DNA from: an uncultured Pelagibacteraceae bacterium | Lineage (GTDB): Bacteria > Pseudomonadota > Alphaproteobacteria > Pelagibacterales > Pelagibacteraceae | Direction of reading: 5' to 3' | DNA length: 44,492 nucleotides | Assembly (NCBI GenBank): GCA_902618975.1 | Contig: CACNCN010000005.1 | Span: forward strand, 22,501-66,992 | Part shown: positions 11,355-20,727 of the stretch, piece by piece | Layout of the letters: each line of letters begins with the position of its first letter | Numbering within the stretch: position 1 is the first letter of the stretch | The notes under the pieces: generated by a model | The model's input: the letters and a program-made list of their open reading frames with translations, nothing else | What the model was told of the DNA's origin: nothing | Databases searched by the model: none | Position numbers and translations under genes: made by a program

Positions 11355-13883
11355 ATGTTGAACCCTTTAAGTTTCTTTTCCAAGATATTTAAGTCAAATA
11401 ATGAAAATGAATTAAATAAAATAAGAAAAGTAGTTAACAAAATAAATGACTTAGAAAAAGATTTTATTAATCTTGACGAAAATCAATTAAAATTGAGAAC
11501 TAAAAATTTAATTGACAAAGTAGAAAAAGATAAAGATTTAAATCTTGTATTGCCAGAAGCTTTTTGTTTAGTAAGAGAGGCCTCAAGTCGAACTCTTAAA
11601 GAGAGACATTTTGATGTTCAATTAATTGGTGGCGTAGTCTTGAATGATAATAAAATTGCTGAGATGAAAACTGGAGAAGGTAAAACTTTAACTATTGCAT
11701 TAGCGGCTTTTTTAAATGCTCTTAAAAAAGAAGGAGTACATATTGTAACAGTAAATGATTATCTTGCCAAAAGAGATTCGGAAAATATGGGGAGGATTTA
11801 TAATTATTTAGGTTTAACATGTGGATATATTAATTCAGGACAATCCGACGAAGAGAGAAGGAAAAATTATTTATGTGATATTACTTATGCCTCAAATAGT
11901 GAATTGGGATTCGATTACCTAAGGGATAACATGAAATTTACCAAAGATACTATGGTTCAAAGAGGTCATAGTTTTGCAATTGTCGATGAAATTGACTCTT
12001 GTTTAATAGATGAAGCAAGGACGCCTCTTGTGATAAGTGGTCAGTCAGATGATAAAACAAGTCAATATGTTGCTGTAAATAAACTCGTTAAAACTTTAAA
12101 AGAAGGCGATTTTGACATTGATGAAAAAGATAAAAATATTCTACTCACAGAAAAAGGAATTGATAAAGTTGAAAAAATTTTTTCAAGAGCGGGAATTTTG
12201 AAAAATAATAATTTTTATGATCCAGAAAATATTTCTTTAGTACATTTTGTTAATCAAGCTTTAAAAGCAACTCATCTTTTTCAAAATGGAAAAGATTATA
12301 TTATAAAAGACGAAGGTATAGTAATTATTGATGAGCAAACCGGCAGACAGTTGCCTGGTAGAAGATATGGTGATGGTTTACACCAGAGCATAGAAGCAAA
12401 AGAAAATTTAGAAGTTCAATCTGAAAGTCAAACTTTAGCATCAATAACTTACCAAAATTATTTTAAACTATATAAAAAATTGTGTGGTTGTACTGGAACT
12501 GCTTTAACTGAGTCTCAAGAATTTTATGAAATTTATAAACTCCCAGTAATTTCGATTCCTACCAACAAGGAGATGATTAGAAAAGACTATAACGACCAAA
12601 TATTTAGAACTCAGATTGAAAAAGATAATGCAATTGTAAAAAAAATTATGGATATAAATCAAAAGGGTCAACCCCTATTGGTATTTACATCTAGTATTTT
12701 AAAATCAGAGCATTATTCCTCAATGTTAAAAGAAAAAGGAATAAAACACCTTATCCTAAATGCAAAAAATCATGAGCGAGAGGCTGATATAATTGCTAAT
12801 GCTGGAAAAAAATTTTCGGTAATAATAACAACTAGTATATCTGGTAGAGGAGTAGACATAAAATTAGGTGGAAAAGAATTCAATTCTAATGATTTTAATG
12901 AAATTAAAAAAATTGGGGGGCTATATGTAATTGGGACTGAAAGAATGGAAAGCAGAAGAGTTGATAATCAAGCGAGAGGAAGATCTGGTAGACAAGGAGA
13001 TGAGGGGAGTTCAATTTTTTTTGTTAGTCTTGAAGATGATTTAATGAGAATATTCGGGTCAGACTCAATGAACAATATGCTAAAAAAATTGGGTCTCAAA
13101 GATGGTGAAAGCATAGATCATCCATGGATAAATAAAGCTTTAGAAAGAGCTCAACAAAAAGTCGAGGCTAGGAATTTTGATATAAGAAAAACTTTACTAA
13201 AATTTGACAATGTTCTTAATGATCAAAGACAGGTTATATTTACTCAAAGAAATAATATTATCGAAAATAAGAACATTGAACCTGTAGATAATTTTATGGA
13301 TGAAATTATACAAAATTTAATTTCTGACAAAAAAAAATATTTATCAGATCCAAAAAATAATATTTTTTTAAGAAATTTAAAAAGTGTGCTAGGGAAATCG
13401 TCCAGCGAAATTGAAAATAGGGAAATTAATAATCTAAATTCAGAGAAATTTGAAAAATTTATGAAAGATATTTTTTTAAAAAAAAGAAAAGAGAGGGTCG
13501 ATTTAGCTGGAGAAGAGAAAAATTATGAGATTGAAAAAAGAATTTTTTTGCAGGTTATAGATATGAATTGGAAAAATCATATTCAATATCTTGAACAACT
13601 TAGACAAGTCATAGGTCTAAGGTCATATGGAAATAGAGATCCACTAGTTGAATATAAAAAAGAGGCTTATTCACTTTTTGAAAACTTGTTAAATAAGATA
13701 AAGTACGACTTAATAACAATTTTAATAAACCTTAAAGTTGTTAATAACATGAGTGAAGAAAACGATAAGGATTTGAAAAATAAGAAAATTGATCCAAGTC
13801 TTATAGGAAAAAAAATTGGAAGAAACGAACCATGTTTTTGTGGTTCCCGAAAAAAATATAAACATTGTTGTGGATCTTTATAA
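11355..13883 (+). CDS. secA: Protein translocase ATPase SecA
   Basis: 842 aa, slightly shorter than typical proteobacterial SecA (about 900). Walker A is AEMKTGEGKT ending at 110, and Walker B is IVDEIDSCLIDEARTPL near 210. The second motor domain has TSISGRGVDIKLGG and QARGRSGRQGD. The C-terminal zinc motif NEPCFCGSRKKYKHCCGSL, which binds SecB and ribosomes, is intact. SecA drives preproteins through SecYEG. The stop codon overlaps that of the convergent accA gene (TTATAA at 13878-13883). Confidence 0.98.
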   Translation: MLNPLSFFSKIFKSNNENELNKIRKVVNKINDLEKDFINLDENQLKLRTKNLIDKVEKDKDLNLVLPEAFCLVREASSRTLKERHFDVQLIGGVVLNDNKIAEMKTGEGKTLTIALAAFLNALKKEGVHIVTVNDYLAKRDSENMGRIYNYLGLTCGYINSGQSDEERRKNYLCDITYASNSELGFDYLRDNMKFTKDTMVQRGHSFAIVDEIDSCLIDEARTPLVISGQSDDKTSQYVAVNKLVKTLKEGDFDIDEKDKNILLTEKGIDKVEKIFSRAGILKNNNFYDPENISLVHFVNQALKATHLFQNGKDYIIKDEGIVIIDEQTGRQLPGRRYGDGLHQSIEAKENLEVQSESQTLASITYQNYFKLYKKLCGCTGTALTESQEFYEIYKLPVISIPTNKEMIRKDYNDQIFRTQIEKDNAIVKKIMDINQKGQPLLVFTSSILKSEHYSSMLKEKGIKHLILNAKNHEREADIIANAGKKFSVIITTSISGRGVDIKLGGKEFNSNDFNEIKKIGGLYVIGTERMESRRVDNQARGRSGRQGDEGSSIFFVSLEDDLMRIFGSDSMNNMLKKLGLKDGESIDHPWINKALERAQQKVEARNFDIRKTLLKFDNVLNDQRQVIFTQRNNIIENKNIEPVDNFMDEIIQNLISDKKKYLSDPKNNIFLRNLKSVLGKSSSEIENREINNLNSEKFEKFMKDIFLKKRKERVDLAGEEKNYEIEKRIFLQVIDMNWKNHIQYLEQLRQVIGLRSYGNRDPLVEYKKEAYSLFENLLNKIKYDLITILINLKVVNNMSEENDKDLKNKKIDPSLIGKKIGRNEPCFCGSRKKYKHCCGSL

Positions 13884-14978
13884 AATTAAAAATAGAGAAA
13901 TCATCAAAGAAATAAGTAACAAAATTATATAATTTTTTTTTTTCTTAATAACACTTATTAAATTATTTTTGCTTGGCTGGGTACTTAAAAGAGTATTTTC
14001 TCCTTTTTCATTAATTTTAAAACCATTTTCTCTTCCTATTGCTAAAAATTTTTCTTTTCTCATATTATAAATTTCGTCTCTAGAAAAATTCACATAATAC
14101 TCCAAATTTTTTTTTATTGACAATCTTACATTGTTTAAAATGGCCTGCCTATTTCTGTGAGCTCCGCCAGTAGGTTCTGGAATAATTTCATCTATAATCT
14201 TTAAGTCCAATAGATCTTGAGAAGTAAGCTTCATAGCCCTTGCGGCCTCTAAAGTTTTTTTTGGATCTCTCCACAAAATTGTTGCACATCCCTCTGGAGA
14301 TATGACTGAATAAATTGCATTTTCTAACATTATGATTTTGTTAGAAGAAGCTAACGCTATTGCTCCTCCAGATCCACCTTCTCCAATTATAATTGATATG
14401 TTTGGAACTTTTAGTTGCATGCAACATTCTATTGACCTTGCTATAGCCTCTGCTTGACCTCTTTCCTCAGCTGCAACACCGGGATAAGCACCTGGTGTAT
14501 CTATAAATGATATTATTGGTATATTGAATTTATTTGCTAAATTTAAAAGTCTAATACTTTTTCTATAACCTTCGGGCCTCATCATACCGAAATTTCTTTC
14601 AATTCTACTATCTAAATCTTCACCTTTTTCTTGACCCAAAACTAAGACAGATTTGTTATCAAACTTGCCCAATCCTGCTATCAATGACTTATCTTCACCA
14701 AAAAATCTATCTCCAGAAAGTGGGACAAAATCGTCTATTAAATTTTCGATAAAAAATTTTGCCTTGGGTCTATCTTCGTGTCTTGCGACTAATGTAGTTT
14801 GCCATGGGTCTAGATTTGAATATATTTTTTTTAATTTTAAATCTAATTCTTTTTCAATTTTATTAATTTTATCTGTATTTACTTCTGACAAACCCTCAGC
14901 ATTATACGGATCTTTAAGTTTTTCTAATTCAATCTCAAGGTTTTTAACTTCACTTTCAAAATTTAGATAATTTTTCAT
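13878..14978 (-). CDS. accA: Acetyl-CoA carboxylase carboxyltransferase subunit alpha, with C-terminal hydrophobic tail
   Basis: 366 aa. The body is a standard AccA: RHEDRPKAKFFI, FIDTPGAYPGVAAEERGQ, IGEGGSGGAIAL and YSVISPEGCATILW, ending the family-typical part around residue 320. E. coli AccA has 319 residues. Here an extra tail follows, with polar residues 325-349 and then a run of 17 hydrophobic residues (350-366) preceded by KKKK, which looks like a C-terminal membrane anchor. With AccD it transfers carboxyl from biotin to acetyl-CoA in fatty acid synthesis. A TATAAT on the minus strand at 14992-14997 would give a leader of only about 7 nt. Confidence 0.95.
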   Translation of the reverse strand: MKNYLNFESEVKNLEIELEKLKDPYNAEGLSEVNTDKINKIEKELDLKLKKIYSNLDPWQTTLVARHEDRPKAKFFIENLIDDFVPLSGDRFFGEDKSLIAGLGKFDNKSVLVLGQEKGEDLDSRIERNFGMMRPEGYRKSIRLLNLANKFNIPIISFIDTPGAYPGVAAEERGQAEAIARSIECCMQLKVPNISIIIGEGGSGGAIALASSNKIIMLENAIYSVISPEGCATILWRDPKKTLEAARAMKLTSQDLLDLKIIDEIIPEPTGGAHRNRQAILNNVRLSIKKNLEYYVNFSRDEIYNMRKEKFLAIGRENGFKINEKGENTLLSTQPSKNNLISVIKKKKNYIILLLISLMISLFLIL

Positions 14979-15057
14979 TAAAAATAGGTTTATTATAATT
15001 AAAAAAGGAAATAAAGTGTGTCATGTTTCATTGTTAGAATGTAATTAAATTGCAAAA

Positions 15058-17208
15058 ATGTTAGAAAAATACGTAAAAATTGGTAATTTATCAATATCAG
15101 AAAGTCTGCTGAGCTTTATAAACGAAGAGGCTTTGCCTGGAACCAACATCGATAAGAAATATTTTTGGAAAGAGTTCGATAAAAACGTTCACACTTTGGC
15201 CATTAGAAATAAAGAGATTTTGCAAATTCGAAGAAAATTACAGCTTGAAATTGATATGTGGCATTTGAATAATAGATCAAAGGAATTTAATCAGAAAAGT
15301 TATGAGAATTTCTTAAAAAAAATAGGATACCTAAAAAAAGAAGGACCAAATTTTAAAATTAAAACTCAGAATTTAGATGAGGAAATATCTAAAATTCCTG
15401 GCCCACAACTTGTAGTGCCAATTTCAAACGCAAGATATGTTTTAAATGCAGTTAATGCCAGGTTTCAATCTTTATACGATAGTTTGTACGGAACAGATGT
15501 AATTGAATCCGAAGAATCAGCAAGTGAACGTTATGATCCAGAGAGAGGTTTGGAAGTAATAAAATATTCAAAAGAATTCTTAGATAAACATTTTACATTA
15601 AAAAATAATTCATGGAAAAATGTAGATAATTTAAAAATTATTAATAATAAATTGATATTAAGTATATATAAAAAAGAGACACAATTAAAAAATAATAATA
15701 AATTCATTGGCTTTAGAGGATCAAGAGAAAAACCAACAGCGATCATTTTAAAAAATAATAATTTACACTTAGAGATTATTATAAACCCTTATGCTTTTAG
15801 CGCAAAGAGTGATCCAGCTGGAATTTCAGATATAATAGTTGAGGCCGCAGTTACAACTATTTGCGATCATGAGGACTCAGTTTCAGCGGTTGATGCAAAA
15901 GACAAAGTTTTGGGTTACAGAAACTGGCTTGGATTAATGAAAGGTAATTTAAAAATTAGTTTTGATAAAAAAGGCAAACAATTAATAAGAAAATTAAATC
16001 CAGACAGAAAATATATATCTAAAGAAGGATTGAATTTAAAATTAAAAGGTAGATCTTTAATATTAAATAGAAACGCTGGTCATCTTATGACTAATCCAGC
16101 AATATTATTACATGATGGATCAGAAATTCCTGAAGGAATTATGGATGCTTTTATCACATCTCTCTGTTCACTGCATGACTTAAAAAGTAGAAAAAACTCA
16201 CAGTCAGGTTCAATCATGATTGTTAAACCTAAACAACATGGTCCAGAGGAATGTGAATTTACAAATTTAATTTTTGACAAAGTTGAGAGAGTTTTAAATT
16301 TAGAAAAGTACACTATTAAGTGTGGTATAATGGATGAAGAGAGAAGAACTTCAGTTAATTTAAAAGAATGTATTAGATCTTTGGAAAATAGAGTTTTTTT
16401 TATAAATACAGGTTTTTTAGATAGGACTGGTGATGAGATACATACATCGATGGAGGCCGGAACTATGATTAAAAAGGGCGATATGAAATCTTCTTCTTGG
16501 ATTAAGGCTTACGAAAATAACAACGTGGAAGTTGGTCTAAGCTGCGGGTTTAGTGGAATTGCTCAGATTGGAAAAGGTATGTATCCTGAGCCTGATAATA
16601 TGAGAAAAATGTTAAAAGAAAAAATTTCTCATTTAATTCAAGGTGCTAATTGTGCTTGGGTACCATCGCCCACCGCTGCAGCTCTGCATGCGTTGCATTA
16701 TCATGAAATTGATATTTTCAAAAAACATTCAGAAATAAATAAAAGGTCAAAAGTTAAAGTTTCAGAAATTATGAAATTACCAATAATTAATAGACCAAAT
16801 TGGTCTAAAGAGGAAATCAGTTTAGAGTTATCCAATAGCGCACAAAGCATACTAGGCTATGTAGTTCGATGGATTGATCAAGGGATAGGTTGCTCTAAAG
16901 TTCCAGACATTAATGGTGTAAATCTAATGGAAGATAGAGCTACATTAAGAATTTCTTCACAATTAATAGCTAATTGGTTACATCATGGAGTATGTAGCAG
17001 AAAACAAGTTTTAGAAATAATGAAAAAAATGGCAAAAATTGTTGATCAACAAAATGCAGGAGACTTAAATTATTTAAATATGTCACCGAATTACGACCAA
17101 TCTATTGCATTTAAAACTGCATGTGAGTTGGTATTTCAAGGAAAGGATCAACCAAGCGGTTATACTGAACCGTTATTGCATTTAAATAGATTAATCAAAA
17201 AAAATTAA
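15058..17208 (+). CDS. glcB: Malate synthase G
   Basis: 716 aa, full length for the monomeric G form. It condenses glyoxylate with acetyl-CoA to malate. Recognisable segments are PGPQLVVPISNARY, CDHEDSVSAVDAKDKV, NRNAGHLMTNPA, GIMDEERRTSVNLKECI and FLDRTGDEIHTSMEAG. The C-terminal catalytic region has EDRATLRISSQLIANWLHHG. Glyoxylate use through malate synthase is prominent in SAR11, where glcB is often controlled by a glycine riboswitch. The 79-nt gap upstream here has no such element. The stop shares TTAA with convergent recR. Confidence 0.97.
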   Translation: MLEKYVKIGNLSISESLLSFINEEALPGTNIDKKYFWKEFDKNVHTLAIRNKEILQIRRKLQLEIDMWHLNNRSKEFNQKSYENFLKKIGYLKKEGPNFKIKTQNLDEEISKIPGPQLVVPISNARYVLNAVNARFQSLYDSLYGTDVIESEESASERYDPERGLEVIKYSKEFLDKHFTLKNNSWKNVDNLKIINNKLILSIYKKETQLKNNNKFIGFRGSREKPTAIILKNNNLHLEIIINPYAFSAKSDPAGISDIIVEAAVTTICDHEDSVSAVDAKDKVLGYRNWLGLMKGNLKISFDKKGKQLIRKLNPDRKYISKEGLNLKLKGRSLILNRNAGHLMTNPAILLHDGSEIPEGIMDAFITSLCSLHDLKSRKNSQSGSIMIVKPKQHGPEECEFTNLIFDKVERVLNLEKYTIKCGIMDEERRTSVNLKECIRSLENRVFFINTGFLDRTGDEIHTSMEAGTMIKKGDMKSSSWIKAYENNNVEVGLSCGFSGIAQIGKGMYPEPDNMRKMLKEKISHLIQGANCAWVPSPTAAALHALHYHEIDIFKKHSEINKRSKVKVSEIMKLPIINRPNWSKEEISLELSNSAQSILGYVVRWIDQGIGCSKVPDINGVNLMEDRATLRISSQLIANWLHHGVCSRKQVLEIMKKMAKIVDQQNAGDLNYLNMSPNYDQSIAFKTACELVFQGKDQPSGYTEPLLHLNRLIKKN

Positions 17209-17804
17209 AAATTTTTTCTATTATTAAATGCTGAAATAAGTGTTCCGTCATCCAAATTGTCAATTTCGCCACCAACTGGAACTCCTTGTCCTAATTTTGA
17301 TACTTTAACATTAATATCTTTTAGACATTCCTGAATATAATAAGCGGTCGTCTGACCCTCAACTGTTGAGCTAGTTGCAATTATAACTTCTTCAATTTTT
17401 TTTTTACTAACTGTATCTACCAGACTATCAATTAATAAATTTTTTTTGTTATCCATCGATGTATCAGAGATATTTCCTCCTAAAATGTGAAAAAAACCGT
17501 TAAATACTGAAGAGCTTTCAATAGACCATTGATCCGCAATAGTCTCAACAACACATATTTTTAATTCTTTACTCTTACTATCTTGACAATTGTTACAAGT
17601 TTCTTTTGCTGACTTTAAACTTCCACAAATATTACATCTAATAACATTTTTAAAAACCTTGGCCATTGAATTTACCATGGGCTTGTAGAGTTCATCTTTA
17701 TTATTTATTAGTTTTAAAATTATTCTTTTTGCAGATTTGGGTCCAAGTCCCGGTAATTTAGAAATTAATTTTGTTAATTCCTCTATTTCAACTACATTTT
17801 GCAT
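17205..17804 (-). CDS. recR: Recombination protein RecR
   Basis: 199 aa, standard size. An N-terminal helix-hairpin-helix (LPGLGPKSAKRI, 17-28) is followed by the C4 zinc finger Cys57, Cys60, Cys70, Cys73, and then a Toprim domain starting KICVVET (82-88) with FHILGGNIS. RecR with RecO loads RecA at gaps. It is the last gene of dnaX-ybaB-recR, starting directly after the ybaB stop with no gap. Confidence 0.97.
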   Translation of the reverse strand: MQNVVEIEELTKLISKLPGLGPKSAKRIILKLINNKDELYKPMVNSMAKVFKNVIRCNICGSLKSAKETCNNCQDSKSKELKICVVETIADQWSIESSSVFNGFFHILGGNISDTSMDNKKNLLIDSLVDTVSKKKIEEVIIATSSTVEGQTTAYYIQECLKDINVKVSKLGQGVPVGGEIDNLDDGTLISAFNNRKNF

Positions 17805-18122
17805 TTATAATGGCCATTTAAAACCTGGAATTCCAAATTCTCCTGTAACTTTTGAAATTTCTTCTGCAGTTTTACTTTTAAGTGTTTCTTTGGCATTATT
17901 ATGTGCAGCGCAAATTAAATCTTCTAGAACAGATATATCTTCTCTTAAAATATCAGGTGATATACTAATCTTCACTATTTCGTTGTTCCCATTTAACGTT
18001 ATTTTTACTTTGTCTCCACCTGACACACCTTCAGCTTCAATTTTTTTGATTCTTTGTTGACTTTCTTTCATATTATTTTCCAGCTCTTTTGCCTTATTTA
18101 AAATTTTTGAGAAATCAGTCAT
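17805..18122 (-). CDS. YbaB/EbfC family nucleoid-associated protein
   Basis: 105 aa. An N-terminal helix with MTDFSKILNKAKELENNMKE is followed by the conserved EAEGVSGGDKVKITLNGN and a C-terminal DLICAAHNNAKE segment. Family members are small DNA-binding dimers encoded between dnaX and recR in most bacteria. The start overlaps the end of dnaX by 8 nt and the stop abuts recR, so the three are expressed together. Confidence 0.95.
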   Translation of the reverse strand: MTDFSKILNKAKELENNMKESQQRIKKIEAEGVSGGDKVKITLNGNNEIVKISISPDILREDISVLEDLICAAHNNAKETLKSKTAEEISKVTGEFGIPGFKWPL

Positions 18123-19743
18123 TTTTTTTTCCTAACTCAATATCTTCAATTAGGTTTTTTATTACCTCATAATCTTTTGACTTTACAAAAATATCATTTT
18201 CTTTTGAGATTTCTAAAATTTTTTCATCTTTTTTACTAATTTTCCCTTTAGTCTGAGAAATAGCAATAATCCATCTGTTATTTGTCCATTCTAATAATTT
18301 TGCGGATAAAACTTTTAAAAAATCTTTATTTAATTTTTCATTAAAAGAAATTTCAATTTTATAGGGTGCAAAACTTACTAGATTTACATGAGTTTCTAAC
18401 TCATATTTTAACATCATTTCTTTTTTCTTTAGGCAAGTATGAATTAGATCTTCGAAAGAATTAATACTCAATATTTCATTATTTTTCTCTTTTTTAATTT
18501 TTGGCTCTTCTTGTTGTGTAATATTTTTTATTTGATTTACAGTGCTATTGTCATTGGAAACTATATTTTTTAGATTTTCATTATTCAGCTTATTTGGTGT
18601 AATTACGTTTTCATTTTTTTCAAATTCACTATTTTTTCTATAACCTTTAAGATGAACTAATCTGTATATAAACATTTCAATAGATATATTTTGATTTGAT
18701 ACTATTTTTAATTCTTCTATAAACTTGATAGTAAATTCCCAAAAAATAATTAATGTTTCTGGCTCTATATTTAGGTTTAAATTTTGTATTTTTTTAAATT
18801 CTTCATCGTTTAGATCAAAGTTGGAGCCATTAACTTTAAGAGATTCAATATTTTTTAAATAATATAAAATTTCAAGGAAATCATTCAAAAAAACACTCGG
18901 CTCTATGCCTGAATTATAAATATCTCTGTAAATTTTAATACTATCGTGTTCATTTCCCATCAAGATATATTGAAGTAAGTTTATTATTGAAGTTTTGTCA
19001 AAATGACCAAAAATATTTTGAACTGTTTCTAGACTTATATCTTCGTTATCTTTTGCTGAAAGTAAGGCTCTATCTAATAGTGAAAGAGAGTCTCTTACAC
19101 TACCTTCTGAGCATTTGCAGATTAACTTTATTGCGTCATCAGAAATTGCTTTTTTTTCAAGACCTACAACTTTCTTTAAAAATTCAAATAGTTCTGAAGA
19201 TTTTATTCTTTTTAAATCAAACCTAGTACATCTAGATAAAAGTGTAACAAGAATTTTTTTAATTTCAGTTGTACAAAAAATAAATTTAACGTAACTTGGC
19301 GGCTCCTCTAAAATTTTGAGTAAAGATTGCGATCCAGCTTTAGACATAGCTTGGATCTCATCCAAGATTAAAACCTTAAAATTTGATGTTGAGGGTGGAT
19401 ATCTACAAAATTCAATTAGGTCCCTTACAGAATCTATTCCAGTCGCTGTTGCACAATCCTGCTCAATAACATCTAAATGATTTGAGTCTATAATTGATTG
19501 ACAACTTTCACAAAAATTATCGGTACATAAATTTTCGACGCCATTTTTACAGTTTAAAGATTTTGCAACAATTCTTGCTAGAGAAGTTTTTCCTGTCCCT
19601 CTGATACCATGAAACAAAAATGCATTTGGAATTTTCTTAATTTTTATAGAATTAAATATAGTTTTAGAAACTTCACTTTGACCAACTAAATCTTCAAATT
19701 TTTTGGGTCTATATTTAAGTGCTAGAATTTTTGAATTTTTCAT
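18115..19743 (-). CDS. dnaX: DNA polymerase III subunit gamma/tau
   Basis: 542 aa. The AAA+ clamp-loader domain has Walker A GIRGTGKT (46-53), zinc ligands Cys65, Cys73, Cys78 and Cys81, Walker B LILDEIQAMS (126-133 region) and sensor/arginine finger SRC (170-172). The domain III collar follows to about residue 365, then a low-complexity linker and a C-terminal tau-like domain. It loads the beta clamp and couples polymerases at the fork. The ATG lies only 6 nt after the SRP RNA 3' end, and no Shine-Dalgarno stands before it, so its mRNA may begin within or be processed from the ffs transcript. Confidence 0.96.
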   Translation of the reverse strand: MKNSKILALKYRPKKFEDLVGQSEVSKTIFNSIKIKKIPNAFLFHGIRGTGKTSLARIVAKSLNCKNGVENLCTDNFCESCQSIIDSNHLDVIEQDCATATGIDSVRDLIEFCRYPPSTSNFKVLILDEIQAMSKAGSQSLLKILEEPPSYVKFIFCTTEIKKILVTLLSRCTRFDLKRIKSSELFEFLKKVVGLEKKAISDDAIKLICKCSEGSVRDSLSLLDRALLSAKDNEDISLETVQNIFGHFDKTSIINLLQYILMGNEHDSIKIYRDIYNSGIEPSVFLNDFLEILYYLKNIESLKVNGSNFDLNDEEFKKIQNLNLNIEPETLIIFWEFTIKFIEELKIVSNQNISIEMFIYRLVHLKGYRKNSEFEKNENVITPNKLNNENLKNIVSNDNSTVNQIKNITQQEEPKIKKEKNNEILSINSFEDLIHTCLKKKEMMLKYELETHVNLVSFAPYKIEISFNEKLNKDFLKVLSAKLLEWTNNRWIIAISQTKGKISKKDEKILEISKENDIFVKSKDYEVIKNLIEDIELGKKND

Positions 19744-19749
19744 AATTTA

Positions 19750-19833
19750 GGGCCAATCAACCTAGCAAATACTGGGTACTGCTGCTTTCTTTCGAATCTG
19801 ACAGGATTAACCGTAAAACCACCTGATTGACCC
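19750..19833 (-). ncRNA. ffs: Signal recognition particle RNA (4.5S, small bacterial type)
   Basis: On the minus strand, 84 nt begin GGGTCAATCA and end TGATTGGCCC, which pair as the terminal helix with one G-U. The conserved Ffh-binding tip is present: TGTCAGATTCGAAAGAAAGCAGCA compares with the canonical GTCAGGTCCGGAAGGAAGCAGC, cited here only for its core GGAAGCAGC/GAAAGCAGC pattern. The RNA pairs with Ffh to target membrane proteins co-translationally. Position directly before dnaX is common in bacteria. A consensus TATAAT sits 7 nt upstream. Ends are estimated from the closing helix. Confidence 0.93.
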
Positions 19834-19840
19834 AAAATAT

Positions 19841-19869
19841 ATTATAACAGTAAATTTTATTAATAATAA
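19841..19869 (-). promoter_or_regulatory. ffs promoter
   Basis: On the minus strand a perfect -10 TATAAT (19841-19846) is followed by 7 nt and then the GGG that starts the SRP RNA. The -35 position, 17 nt upstream, reads TTATTA and is weak. The distance fits a sigma-70 start exactly at the RNA 5' end. Confidence 0.65.
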
Positions 19870-19879
19870 TTAAATTTAT

Positions 19880-20713
19880 TTATCTATTTCTAAATGAGGA
19901 TTGTTTAAACACACCTAATAATTGAAATTCGGAGCAGTGAAGCTCTAGATCCTTTAGAGACCCAGAAACTTTATCCTCGATGATATGTCCCTGTACTTCA
20001 CAAAAAAAATAATATGAGGTGAATGTGCCTTTTTCAGGAAAAGATTGTAATTTGGTCATGTCAACTTGTCTAAGACTTAAACCTGTTAATGATTGAAATA
20101 ATGCAGAGGGTTTATTTTTCAATTTAAATATAAATGAAGTTATGTATTTCTCGCTCTTATTAAATTCGGGTTGAATTACGTCCTTTTGAAAAACTAAAAA
20201 ACGGGTGTAATTTTCTTGCTCATCTTGTATTCTAGAATTCAAAATTTGCAAATTATAAATATTTGCACTTTCTTTTGATGCAATTGCAGCTTTACTTTTA
20301 TCTTTCATCTTTGAAATATAAGCGGCGCTACCAGCGGTATCAGCCATGACGTTTTCTTTAAAATTATTTTGCTTAATAAAATTATTTGACTGACTTAATG
20401 CTGCAGTATGTGAGTAAACATCTGTTATTTCCTCAATTTTAGTTCCAGGTATAACTAACAAACTATGATCAACCGATATAAAGTGCTCGGCAACTACATT
20501 TAGTCTATATTTTAGGATAAGCGTTTCTATATTTATAGATCCAATTAACTGATTCTGCTCAGGTACTACTGCTCGAACACTGTTATCATTTTTAGCAAGT
20601 TCAAAAGCATCTTGAAAAGTTCTACAAGGTATTGTTTCCTCAAAATTTGGGTAATTATTTTTTATACAAATTTCACTATATGATCCGGGTATACCTTGAT
20701 AAGCATATTTCAT
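19880..20713 (-). CDS. pheA: Prephenate dehydratase
   Basis: 277 aa, monofunctional (no chorismate mutase domain). The catalytic domain starts YQGIPGSYSEI and contains the TRF motif in ENYTRFLVF, with Thr about residue 172. A C-terminal ACT domain (about 190-275) should sense phenylalanine: KNKPSALFQSLTG is present, but the Phe-binding ESRP is replaced by QSFP, whereas alphaproteobacterial relatives usually have ESY there. It converts prephenate to phenylpyruvate. It lies 14 nt after kdsB, a frequent alphaproteobacterial pair, and is followed by ffs. Confidence 0.95.
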   Translation of the reverse strand: MKYAYQGIPGSYSEICIKNNYPNFEETIPCRTFQDAFELAKNDNSVRAVVPEQNQLIGSINIETLILKYRLNVVAEHFISVDHSLLVIPGTKIEEITDVYSHTAALSQSNNFIKQNNFKENVMADTAGSAAYISKMKDKSKAAIASKESANIYNLQILNSRIQDEQENYTRFLVFQKDVIQPEFNKSEKYITSFIFKLKNKPSALFQSLTGLSLRQVDMTKLQSFPEKGTFTSYYFFCEVQGHIIEDKVSGSLKDLELHCSEFQLLGVFKQSSFRNR

Positions 20714-20727
20714 AATTTTCTTATATT

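Noticed and set aside
14979..15057. Glycine riboswitch upstream of glcB
   Set aside because: The gap is too short and the conserved core is absent.
18490..18495. Run of six A on the minus strand in dnaX as a programmed frameshift site for gamma
   Set aside because: The run is in register AAA AAA G rather than A AAA AAG, and no clear stem follows. Such runs are common in this AT-rich sequence.
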